From: an uncultured Prevotella sp.
GTDB taxonomy: Bacteria > Bacteroidota > Bacteroidia > Bacteroidales > Bacteroidaceae
NCBI GenBank assembly: GCA_946055365.1
Contig: CAMGFM010000005.1
Location: 1 to 19,142 of the forward strand
Reading direction: 5' to 3'
Length of the DNA: 19,142 nucleotides
Shown: positions 7,422 to 13,968 of the stretch, piece by piece
How positions within the stretch are numbered: the first letter of the stretch is position 1
Layout: each line of letters begins with the position of its first letter
The notes under the pieces: model-generated
Databases searched by the model: none
The model's input: the letters and a program-made list of their open reading frames with translations, nothing else
What the model was told of the DNA's origin: nothing
Program-made: the position numbers and the translations under genes

Positions 7422-8543
7422 ATGATAACTTCCGATCAACTGAAGGATGTGCTTGAGCGCGCCGACGCGCTCAACAGATACCTCAATATTGACCAGAAAA
7501 AGGTAGAGTTTGAAGAAGAACAACTGCGCACGCAGGCCCCAGACTTCTGGGAAGACCCCAAAAGGGCAGAAGAACAGATGAAGAAAGTCAAGGCCCTGGA
7601 GAAGTGGATAACAGGCTATGCTGAGGTGAGGAGGCACGCCGACGAGCTGCAGCTGGCCTTTGACTTCTATAAGGACGAGCTTGTGACCGAGGAGGAGGTG
7701 GACGACGACTATGCGCGTGCCATTGCCGCCATCGAGGGGCTTGAGCTAAAGAACATGCTGCGCCAGAAAGAAGACCCCATGGACTGCGTGATGAAGATAA
7801 ACTCGGGCGCAGGCGGCACCGAAAGTCAGGACTGGGCTTCCATGCTCATGCGCATGTATATGCGGTGGGCGGAGACCAACGGTCACAAAGTGACCATCAG
7901 CAACCTCCAGGAGGGCGACGAGGCTGGCATAAAGAGCGTCACCATGCAGATAGAGGGCGGCGAATATGCCTATGGCTTCCTCAAGAGCGAGAACGGGGTG
8001 CATCGTCTCGTGCGCGTGTCGCCGTTCAACGCGCAGGGCAAGCGCATGACGAGCTTTGCGTCGGTGTTTGTGTCGCCTCTCGTCGACGACACCATAGAGG
8101 TGTATGTTGACCCCTCCAAGGTGTCATGGGACCTCTTCCGCTCAGGAGGTGCGGGAGGACAGAACGTCAACAAGGTGGAGACGGGCGTGAGACTGCGCTA
8201 TCAGTACACCGACCCCGACACCGGCGAGGAGGAAGAGATACTCATCGAGAACACCGAGAGCCGCAAGCAGCTCGAAAACCGCAACAATGCCATGCGACTG
8301 CTCAAGTCGCAGCTCTATGACAGAGCCATGAAAAAGAGGCTCGAGGCGCAGGCCAAGATAGAGGCAGGCAAGAAAAAGATAGAGTGGGGCAGCCAGATAA
8401 GGTCGTATGTGTTTGATGACAGACGCGTAAAGGACCATAGGACCAACTATCAGACAACGGACGTTGACGGAGTGATGGACGGCAAGATTGACGGCTTCAT
8501 CAAGGCCTATCTCATGGAGTTCCCCGTCAACGACGAACAGTAG
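7422..8543 (+). CDS. prfB: Peptide chain release factor 2 (RF2), no programmed frameshift
   Basis: 373 residues in one uninterrupted frame from ATG 7422. Recognised by the N-terminal helical region (DVLERADALNRYLNIDQKK), the stop-codon recognition motif SPF (200-202, in VSPFNAQGKR) and the peptidyl-tRNA hydrolysis motif GGQ (245-247, in RSGGAGGQNVNKVETGV). SPF rather than PxT identifies RF2, which terminates translation at UGA and UAA in the ribosomal A site. In many bacteria this gene has an in-frame UGA near codon 26 bypassed by +1 frameshifting that autoregulates RF2; here the equivalent site reads TAC CTC AAT ATT GAC with no stop and no upstream Shine-Dalgarno-like slip signal. Upstream is a leader hairpin; 48 bp downstream is a small membrane protein gene, probably in the same transcript. 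Confidence 0.97.
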   Translation: MITSDQLKDVLERADALNRYLNIDQKKVEFEEEQLRTQAPDFWEDPKRAEEQMKKVKALEKWITGYAEVRRHADELQLAFDFYKDELVTEEEVDDDYARAIAAIEGLELKNMLRQKEDPMDCVMKINSGAGGTESQDWASMLMRMYMRWAETNGHKVTISNLQEGDEAGIKSVTMQIEGGEYAYGFLKSENGVHRLVRVSPFNAQGKRMTSFASVFVSPLVDDTIEVYVDPSKVSWDLFRSGGAGGQNVNKVETGVRLRYQYTDPDTGEEEEILIENTESRKQLENRNNAMRLLKSQLYDRAMKKRLEAQAKIEAGKKKIEWGSQIRSYVFDDRRVKDHRTNYQTTDVDGVMDGKIDGFIKAYLMEFPVNDEQ

Positions 8544-8591
8544 CAAGAATGACATGAAATATAAAAATTAACGCTAAAAACCATTTTTATT

Positions 8592-8732
8592 ATGAGCCAT
8601 AACAGTAACAATAAGCGTCAGAAGCGTGCCGCAGAAGAAGCCAAGCAGGGTGAGAAGGTAGTGAAATGGATACTTTGGGCATTGTTGTTGCTCGCCTTCA
8701 TCATCGCGGTGTGGACTATGACCGTGGCATAA
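8592..8732 (+). CDS. Small single-pass membrane protein (46 aa)
   Basis: ATG 8592 to TAA 8730-8732. The first ~25 residues are polar and positively charged (MSHNSNNKRQKRAAEEAKQG), followed by one hydrophobic helix (about residues 26-44, WILWALLLLAFIIAVW). Charge distribution suggests a cytoplasmic N-terminus and a tail anchor-like helix in the inner membrane. It lies 48 bp after prfB on the same strand and just before a strong terminator, which supports a real gene despite its size. I do not recognise a named family and give no function. An A/T-rich leader with little Shine-Dalgarno signal is normal for Bacteroidetes. Confidence 0.7.
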   Translation: MSHNSNNKRQKRAAEEAKQGEKVVKWILWALLLLAFIIAVWTMTVA

Positions 8733-8794
8733 AAAGCCTCTGTCCATAGATCCCTATCCTATGCCGTGTGCATGAAACAGCCATGCACATCGCG

Positions 8795-8843
8795 GCGCAA
8801 TACGCAAGGCAGGTTGACTCCGTGCCTTGCGCATTGCGCTTTT
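8795..8843 (+). terminator. Rho-independent terminator after prfB and the small membrane protein gene
   Basis: 17-bp stem (8795-8811 with 8823-8839) with one A-C mismatch and an 11-nt loop, followed by TTTT and a further T-rich stretch. Plus-strand orientation; it closes the prfB transcript before dyad array 2. Confidence 0.88.
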
Positions 8844-8904
8844 CCTGATTTTTAGCGTGTGCCGACAAGGGTCTCACGCCACGCCATAAGCCCTCTTTCA
8901 CGCT

Positions 8905-9066
8905 GGGGCGGCACTCGGGGCTTGGTAAGGCGGCACTTCGGAGACGGAAAGTGGCATTTGGAAAAAGCAAAGTGGCACTTGGAGAATGTAAAGTGGCACT
9001 TTGGAGAATGTAAAGCGTCACTTTGGAAAAAGCAAAGTGGCATCACTTTTATAAAGGCGGCACACT
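8905..9066. repeat. Intergenic dyad array 2 (core AAAGTG-G-CACTTT, ~21.3-bp period)
   Basis: Eight units with centres near 8911, 8933, 8954, 8975, 8996, 9018, 9040 and 9060 (spacings 22, 21, 21, 21, 22, 22, 20). Best core AAAGTGGCACTTT is a 13-bp odd palindrome (6-bp arms about one central base). Variants include AAAGTGGCATTT, AAAGCGTCACTTT and AAGGCGGCACTT. Spacers such as GGAGAATGT and GGAAAAAGC occur twice each, so there has been local duplication. It lies between the prfB-unit terminator and the CYTH gene, with no promoter motif recognised inside. Confidence 0.88.
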
Positions 9067-9169
9067 GCAAAGGGTGAGGGCATGAACAGCCGTTGAGGAC
9101 ATGCCGTCAGCCTGCGACGATACACACAATCACACGACAATATCAACATTCACACTACATCACACAGCT

Positions 9170-9664
9170 ATGAGCGGTTTGGAAATAGAGCGCAAGTTTC
9201 TTGTAATAGACGGCATCGACTATAAGAGCATGTCACACAGACACTACAACATAAGGCAAGCCTACATGCCATGCGAGTCTGCCACGGTGAGAATAAGGAC
9301 CAGCGACACACGCGCGTGGCTCACCATCAAGGGCAGGAGCAACGCCGAGGGCCTGACACGATATGAGTTTGAAAAGGAAATAGGCATGGACGAGGCCGAA
9401 CAGCTCTTTGCCCTCTGCCGTGGCGGCGAGATAAGCAAGTGCCGATGGCTCGTGAAGAGTCCCGACGGCAGGCACACCTTTGAGGTGGACGAGTTCTTCG
9501 GCGACAACGAGGGCCTTGTCGTGGCGGAGGTGGAGCTTGCCGATGAGCAGGAACCCTTTGCAAAGCCCTCTTTCATAGGCCGTGAGGTCACGGGCGACCG
9601 CAGATATTACAACACATCGCTCATGCAGTGTCCTTATAAGGACTGGCAGCATCCCTCAGAGTGA
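9170..9664 (+). CDS. CYTH-domain protein (triphosphate tunnel family)
   Basis: 164 residues from ATG 9170. The in-frame extension to 9101 adds a low-complexity stretch without family similarity and was rejected. The N-terminus LEIERKFLV carries the defining ExExK motif (Glu5, Glu7, Lys9); later strands have VRIRTSD, AWLTIKGR and YEFEKEIG, the alternating charged pattern lining the tunnel, and FEVDEFFGDNEGLVVAEVEL with the acidic metal-binding cluster. CYTH proteins bind triphosphates with Mg or Mn; bacterial members are mostly inorganic triphosphatases, fewer are class IV adenylate cyclases. Single domain, cytoplasmic, no CHAD domain. It stands alone after dyad array 2 and converges on the VanZ-like gene. 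Family certain, substrate unknown. Confidence 0.92.
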   Translation: MSGLEIERKFLVIDGIDYKSMSHRHYNIRQAYMPCESATVRIRTSDTRAWLTIKGRSNAEGLTRYEFEKEIGMDEAEQLFALCRGGEISKCRWLVKSPDGRHTFEVDEFFGDNEGLVVAEVELADEQEPFAKPSFIGREVTGDRRYYNTSLMQCPYKDWQHPSE

Positions 9665-9665
9665 T

Positions 9666-9739
9666 ATGCCGTGCGTTATATAATGCCGTGCTGTGACCTC
9701 AGAGAGCCATGCCGTGTGTTATATAATTTCGCACAGCAC
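9666..9739. repeat. Short direct repeat plus inverted repeat between convergent genes
   Basis: ATGCCGTG(C/T)GTTATATAAT occurs at 9666-9684 and 9709-9727 (18 of 19 identical, 43 bp apart). An 8-bp inverted repeat GTGCTGTG (9688-9695)/CACAGCAC (9732-9739) spans the second copy. This 134-bp gap separates the CYTH and VanZ-like genes; the hairpin could serve as a weak terminator, but there is no T-run. Confidence 0.6.
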
Positions 9740-9798
9740 CCCTCATAGAGCCTTGCGACAATCATAGACACATTTGCATCAATCGTCAAAGGATACAT

Positions 9799-10248
9799 TC
9801 ATCCCCTGCGTTTCCAAAATCTTGCCAACGCCATGCCCACAATGGCGGCCAGCGTAACGCCGATGCTGTTGGCGGCAAAGTCCATCCAGTCGCCGCTGCG
9901 TCTGCCTCCGGTGCATGTGGCCTGCAATATCTCTATCACTCCGCCCATGGCCACGGGTGCTGCCCACGCCAACGCAAAGAGCTTGACGCGCTGTGTGCGC
10001 CGTCTTCTCTCGTCCTCGCTGTCGTATATCTCCATGGTGTTAGCGGGGCGTGAGGGGTGGCGGCGCAGATATTCAATCCATATAGTAAGGCAAGTGCCTG
10101 CATACATCGCCACGTGTGTCCATTTGTCTATGAACCGCACTTCGCCGAGCGGCGTTTCTGGCACGTCCATAAAGCACAGACACCATATTATGGCTATGTA
10201 GAATGACGAAACGGGGTAACATCTAAGCAAATGACGGATGTAACTCAT
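9799..10248 (-). CDS. VanZ-like membrane protein
   Basis: 149 residues from ATG 10246-10248 (MSYIRHLL). The open frame extends upstream to 10653, but that extension crosses the divergent promoter and the start of the neighbouring gene and was rejected. About four hydrophobic segments are visible: residues ~12-26 (FYIAIIWCLCFM), ~42-58, ~90-110 (LFALAWAAPVAMGGVIEILQ) and ~122-142. VanZ-family marks: FIDKWTHVAMYAGTC after the first helix, IEILQ in the third, and GDWMDFAANSIGV before the last, with conserved acidic residues. The middle loop is Arg/Asp-rich. VanZ-like proteins are integral inner-membrane proteins; some raise teicoplanin resistance, but most, including lone chromosomal copies in Bacteroidetes, have no known role. 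Divergent from the NSS transporter gene. Confidence 0.82.
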   Translation of the reverse strand: MSYIRHLLRCYPVSSFYIAIIWCLCFMDVPETPLGEVRFIDKWTHVAMYAGTCLTIWIEYLRRHPSRPANTMEIYDSEDERRRRTQRVKLFALAWAAPVAMGGVIEILQATCTGGRRSGDWMDFAANSIGVTLAAIVGMALARFWKRRG

Positions 10249-10297
10249 GGCTTTAATCTTTCTGAAAAGTGGGTGAATAAACAATTTTACTTTTGAT

Positions 10298-10339
10298 TTT
10301 GATGCAAAAGTAAATAAAATTTCATAAATTTGCATCAAA
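10298..10339. promoter_or_regulatory. Dyad-symmetric divergent promoter region (VanZ-like / NSS transporter)
   Basis: Plus strand: TTTG (10298-10301), 23 bp, TAAATTTG (10325-10332). Minus strand: TTTG (10339-10336), 23 bp, TACTTTTG (10312-10305). Both match Bacteroidetes -33/-7 elements, with spacing slightly above the usual 19-21. A 9-bp inverted repeat TGATGCAAA (10300-10308)/TTTGCATCA (10329-10337) places the -33 box of each promoter in the -7 arm of the other, so the two promoters overlap completely and should compete or share a regulator. Confidence 0.6.
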
Positions 10340-10449
10340 ACAACAGCGAAAAATCGGCCATGCTTGCCAAATGACGACGTGACACAGCCTGATGAGAGGG
10401 GACATACGATAAGGTGAAAGGCATAGAGGATAACATAAAACAGAAGATT

Positions 10450-11808
10450 ATGACAAATGAAAGAGTAAAATTTGGCAGCAGGCTGGGGCTTGTGCTTGCC
10501 ACGGCAGGCTCGGCTGTGGGTCTTGGCAATGTGTGGCGTTTTCCCTACATGACGGGAGAGAATGGCGGAGCGGCGTTCATACTCATCTATTTTGCCTGTG
10601 TGCTGGTACTGGGCATACCTTGCATGATGAACGAGTTTATCATAGGCCGTCACGGAGCCGCCAATACGAGCAGGGCCTATGCCAATATGGGCGTGTCAAG
10701 GGGCTGGAAGACACTCGGTTTTGTGAGCGTGCTTACGGGCTTTCTCATCACTGGCTATTATGCTGTGGTGTCGGGCTGGTGTCTGCAATACGTTCTGGCG
10801 TCGTGCTTTGGCGAGTTGCAAGGCGACTCGCGCCACGTGGCCGACTATTTCAGAGACTTCTCGTCGTCGGCTTTCAAGCCCGTGCTGTGGACGGTGGTCA
10901 TATTGTTCATGACACACTTTGTCATCATCCATGGAGTGCGCTCTGGCATAGAGCGTGCGTCAAAGATGCTCATGCCCATGCTGTTCATTCTGCTGCTCAT
11001 AGTGGTGGGCTGCTCATGCCTGTTGCCCGGTATGGGCAGGGGTATTGAGTTCCTTTTCCGTCCCGACTTCAGCAAGGTCGACTCCAGGGTGTTTCTGGCA
11101 GCCATGGGACAGGCCTTTTACTCCCTCAGCATTGGCATGGGCTGTCTCTGCACGTTTGCCTCATACTTCTCAAGACAGTCCAACCTACTCAAGTCGGCGG
11201 TCAATATCGTGGCGATTGACTCAGTTATAGCCATCCTTGCGGGACTCATGATTTTTCCTGCCGCCTTTTCCGTGGGCGTAAGTCCCGACAGCGGACCCTC
11301 GTTGATATTCATTACGCTGCCCAATGTGTTTCATAGCGCGTTTGCTACCATGCCTCTTGTAGGCACGCTGGTGGCGGTGACCTTTTATATACTGCTCTCC
11401 CTTGCCGCTCTCACGTCGCTTATCTCGCTGCATGAGGTGAGTACGGTGTTCTTTCATGAGGAGTTGCGCGTCTCGCGCAAGCGCGCTGCCCTGACGGTCA
11501 CGCTGGTGTGCAGCTTCATGGGCGTGTTCTGCTCCTTCTCCATGGGCCCTCGTGACTGGCTGACAGTGTGTGGCAGGAGCGTGTTTGACATCTTTGACTT
11601 TGTCACGGGTCAGATTTTGCTGCCTCTCGGCGGCTTCCTCACGTGCATATTCATGGGATGGGTGGTGCCAAGATCCATTGTCAGTGACGAGTTTACCAAC
11701 TGGGGTACGCTTCGTGGCACGCTTTTTGGTGTCTACATGACGTTGATACGCTATGTGTGTCCCGTTTGCATAATGCTCATATTCCTCAACCAGCTTGGTG
11801 TCTTGTGA
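10450..11808 (+). CDS. Sodium-dependent transporter, NSS/SNF family
   Basis: 452 residues from ATG 10450 (MTNERVKFGSRLG); a GTG 12 codons earlier is in frame but unlikely. The first membrane helix carries the NSS signature LATAGSAVGLGNVWRFPY (residues ~11-28), which forms the Na and substrate sites, followed by GENGGAAFILIYF. About a dozen hydrophobic helices follow, including TM6 region QAFYSLSIGMGCLCTFASYF and TM8 region around LLSLAALTSLISLHEV with Na-site Ser/Thr residues. NSS proteins such as LeuT and MhsT import amino acids or related amines with Na in the inner membrane; this one belongs to the bacterial 'sodium-dependent transporter' group whose substrate is mostly unassigned. Own promoter; no transcription terminator was seen before the next gene. 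Confidence 0.93.
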   Translation: MTNERVKFGSRLGLVLATAGSAVGLGNVWRFPYMTGENGGAAFILIYFACVLVLGIPCMMNEFIIGRHGAANTSRAYANMGVSRGWKTLGFVSVLTGFLITGYYAVVSGWCLQYVLASCFGELQGDSRHVADYFRDFSSSAFKPVLWTVVILFMTHFVIIHGVRSGIERASKMLMPMLFILLLIVVGCSCLLPGMGRGIEFLFRPDFSKVDSRVFLAAMGQAFYSLSIGMGCLCTFASYFSRQSNLLKSAVNIVAIDSVIAILAGLMIFPAAFSVGVSPDSGPSLIFITLPNVFHSAFATMPLVGTLVAVTFYILLSLAALTSLISLHEVSTVFFHEELRVSRKRAALTVTLVCSFMGVFCSFSMGPRDWLTVCGRSVFDIFDFVTGQILLPLGGFLTCIFMGWVVPRSIVSDEFTNWGTLRGTLFGVYMTLIRYVCPVCIMLIFLNQLGVL

Positions 11809-11819
11809 TTAGGACACAG

Positions 11820-11950
11820 TGACATTGCGGTAAGGATGTGGCGACATCCCGACTGACACACCGTCGCATTGCGATTGGGGCGCGTCTTGTGGCGACTGAC
11901 ACATCGTCATGCCATGATTGACGCATTGTCAAGACAGTGACTGCACGTCA
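11820..11950. repeat. TGAC-N5-GTCA dyads with imperfect 43-bp tandem repeat
   Basis: Three exact TGAC-N5-GTCA dyads at 11897, 11919 and 11938, and near matches at 11854 (TGACACACCGTCG) and 11820 (TGACATTGCGGTA). The blocks GACTGACACA(C/T)CGTC at 11851 and 11894 are 43 bp apart, and CATTGCG at 11823 and 11867 is 44 bp apart. A separate small hairpin GGATGT-GGCG-ACATCC lies at 11834-11849. Unit length (13 bp) and the 22- and 43-bp steps recall the AAAGTG arrays, with different arm sequence. The array fills the 194-bp gap between the transporter and Omp28-like genes. Confidence 0.6.
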
Positions 11951-12002
11951 TATACCTATTATAATATATAAGAAACAACAACAACCGAAGAAAATTATTG
12001 CC

Positions 12003-13811
12003 ATGACAATCAAACCGACAATCCCCTTTGCGTCTGCCGTGTGGCGTGTGCCGTTGCTGACGCTCTTGCTGGCTGTCGCCGTGCATGTGTTTGCCCAGAA
12101 GAGCATAGTGCTGGGCAACTGCACCGAGAGCCTTGTGTCCTATCAGACTGTGTCAAAGAGCCAGCCGAGCGGCTCTGCCATCTTTTATCCCGCCTCTGTC
12201 ATGGAGGCCTATAAGGGCAATGCTGTCACGCAGGTGAGCCTCGCTCTTGCGAGCAAGGCTGCCGAGGGCGATGTGGAGATATTTCTCTCTAATGACATCG
12301 GCGGCGAGCCTTTCTATACGCAGACTTGCGGCGCGCTCAATGCGAGGTGGAACACCGTAAAGCTCACCACGCCATATACCATTGACGGCAGCGCGCTCTA
12401 CATAGGCTATCGCATAAAGTCCGCGGCCATGCTTTCCTATGCCTCAGTGCTTGCGGCAGGCGAGGAATGGCTGCTGTCGGGCAGCGACACGTGGGCCGTG
12501 TATGACGGCAGGTACAGTGCCGCCCTCTATGCCACCGTCAGTGGCAATAGTGTGAATACCGCCAGCGTGAGGCTCGGCGACATCTATATGCCCCGATATG
12601 CCGTGAAGGGCGAGCCAATGTTGTTCACAGGCAATTTTGCCAACCTTGGTTCTGACAAGATAAGCAGCATTACGTTTGAGCTGTTGGCCGACGGCAGTGT
12701 CGTGGATGAGGAGACCGTCGACGGCATGAGCGTGGCGGCACGCTCCAAAGGCACGTTCTCGCTTGCCTCGCTCGCCTTGCCTGAGACGGGCGACTATGAC
12801 GTGGCGGTGCGCATCAAGCATGTGGGCGGTGTGGAGGATGCCGTGACTGACGACAATGTGTCAAGGACGGTGCGCACAGTGTGCCGTGAGAGTTTCACGC
12901 CGCGCAAGGTGCTGCTCGAAGTGTTTTCCACGGAGCGTTGCACCGAGTGTCCCGGGGCCCACGACAAGCTCAATCCTCTCGTGGATGCCATGGACGATGT
13001 TGTGGAGCTCGATCATCATGCAGGATTCTACACCGATGACTATTCCATAGACGAGAGCGTCGCGCTGGAGTGGTTTTACAGACAATATAATGTATATGCC
13101 CCTGCCATGATGCTCGACCGCACCAATTTCGGCGACGGCTTCCCCGACGAGTATAGCGACGGCGTGCCTGTGATAAGTGCCAGCGAGTCCAATCTGGGTG
13201 TCTTTCACAAGGTGGCGTCTATGGTGCCTGCGTTGTATGAGGTGGACGCTGTCACGACCTATGACGACAATACTCGCCGTTTGAGGGTGGATGTGAGCGG
13301 CAAAAGGCTGCTTGACGTGGGCGACGATGCCGCCAATGTGCGTGTCTTCGTCTATCTCAAGGAAGACAATATATACTCTACGTCGCAGGCAGGCGCAAGC
13401 CAGGGATTCACCCACCGCCATACGGCGCGCAAGAGTCTCACGCCCACGTGGGGCGAGGCCGTGGGCGACGGCGCGGAGAGCTTTGCCCTGAGCTATGAGG
13501 CCGACATTCCCGCGGAGTGGAAGGAAAAAGACATGAGTGTGGTGGCGTTTGTGGCAGGCTATAATGCCGATGACAAAAACGACTGCCGCGTCTACAACAC
13601 ATGCCAGTCGCCCGTGTGCGGTGTCGGCAGCGGACTTGTGAGTGTGACTGACGGCACTTGCGCGTCATGCCGCTGGACTGTTATGTCAGCGAGCGGCACT
13701 GTCATGGCAGCTGGCGAGGGCGATGATGCTCTCGCAAGGGCTTTTGCCTCCATGCCAAACGGCGTGTATGTGATAAAGAAAGGCGGCAATAGCTACAGGT
13801 GTGGCAGGTGA
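12003..13811 (+). CDS. Secreted Omp28-like protein with thioredoxin-fold CxxC region and C-terminal sorting-like tail
   Basis: 602 residues from ATG 12003; the frame extension to 11937 lacks a signal sequence start and was rejected. Signal peptide about 1-32 (VPLLTLLLAVAVHVFAQ, cleavage after AQ). Residues ~33-185 form a beta-sandwich-like region, ~190-295 resemble an Ig/CARDB-like adhesion domain (ITFELLADGSVVDEETVDGM, DYDVAVRIKHVG), ~302-530 match the Omp28-related thioredoxin fold: VLLEVFSTERCTECPGAH with CxxC at Cys313/Cys316 and ALEWFYRQYNVYAPAMMLDR, the cis-Pro-like segment. The last ~60 residues (WTVMSASGTVMAAGEG...NGVYVIKKGGNSYRCGR) resemble a type A T9SS signal and parallel the peptidase tail. 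Likely an outer-membrane or extracellular protein; redox activity is possible but unproven. Confidence 0.82.
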   Translation: MTIKPTIPFASAVWRVPLLTLLLAVAVHVFAQKSIVLGNCTESLVSYQTVSKSQPSGSAIFYPASVMEAYKGNAVTQVSLALASKAAEGDVEIFLSNDIGGEPFYTQTCGALNARWNTVKLTTPYTIDGSALYIGYRIKSAAMLSYASVLAAGEEWLLSGSDTWAVYDGRYSAALYATVSGNSVNTASVRLGDIYMPRYAVKGEPMLFTGNFANLGSDKISSITFELLADGSVVDEETVDGMSVAARSKGTFSLASLALPETGDYDVAVRIKHVGGVEDAVTDDNVSRTVRTVCRESFTPRKVLLEVFSTERCTECPGAHDKLNPLVDAMDDVVELDHHAGFYTDDYSIDESVALEWFYRQYNVYAPAMMLDRTNFGDGFPDEYSDGVPVISASESNLGVFHKVASMVPALYEVDAVTTYDDNTRRLRVDVSGKRLLDVGDDAANVRVFVYLKEDNIYSTSQAGASQGFTHRHTARKSLTPTWGEAVGDGAESFALSYEADIPAEWKEKDMSVVAFVAGYNADDKNDCRVYNTCQSPVCGVGSGLVSVTDGTCASCRWTVMSASGTVMAAGEGDDALARAFASMPNGVYVIKKGGNSYRCGR

Positions 13812-13865
13812 CTGCGGCTGTGACTTGCGCCCTGCAACGTCTGGGCAAGCCCGCACTGCTCTCGC

Positions 13866-13951
13866 AAAGCGGCATTTTGCCCAATGAAAAGCGGCACTTT
13901 GCGACAACCAAAGTGCCGCTTTGGTAGCCGTAAAGTGCCGCTTTTCATTGG
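13866..13951. repeat. Intergenic dyad array 3 with 20-bp perfect inverted repeat
   Basis: Four units with centres at 13872, 13894, 13916 and 13938, exactly 22 bp apart. Units 1-2 read AAAGCGGCA(T/C)TTT, units 3-4 read AAAGTGCCGCTTT, the reverse-complement orientation. Consequently 13881-13900 and 13932-13951 form a perfect 20-bp inverted repeat, and unit 3 lies in CCAAAG-TGCCG-CTTTGG (13908-13924). Located between convergent genes (Omp28-like and PAP2), so it may also act as a bidirectional transcription barrier. Confidence 0.88.
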
Positions 13952-13968
13952 CCGGGAAAAAACTGTCG

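Noticed and set aside
8905..9066. The arrays as plasmid-type iterons of a replication origin
   Set aside because: Spacing near 22 bp is iteron-like, but four dispersed copies between housekeeping genes, with no rep gene or DnaA box seen, make an origin unlikely.
10249..10653. Long N-terminal extension of the VanZ-like protein
   Set aside because: It crosses the divergent promoter and the start of the transporter gene; the first membrane helix of the family begins right after ATG 10248.
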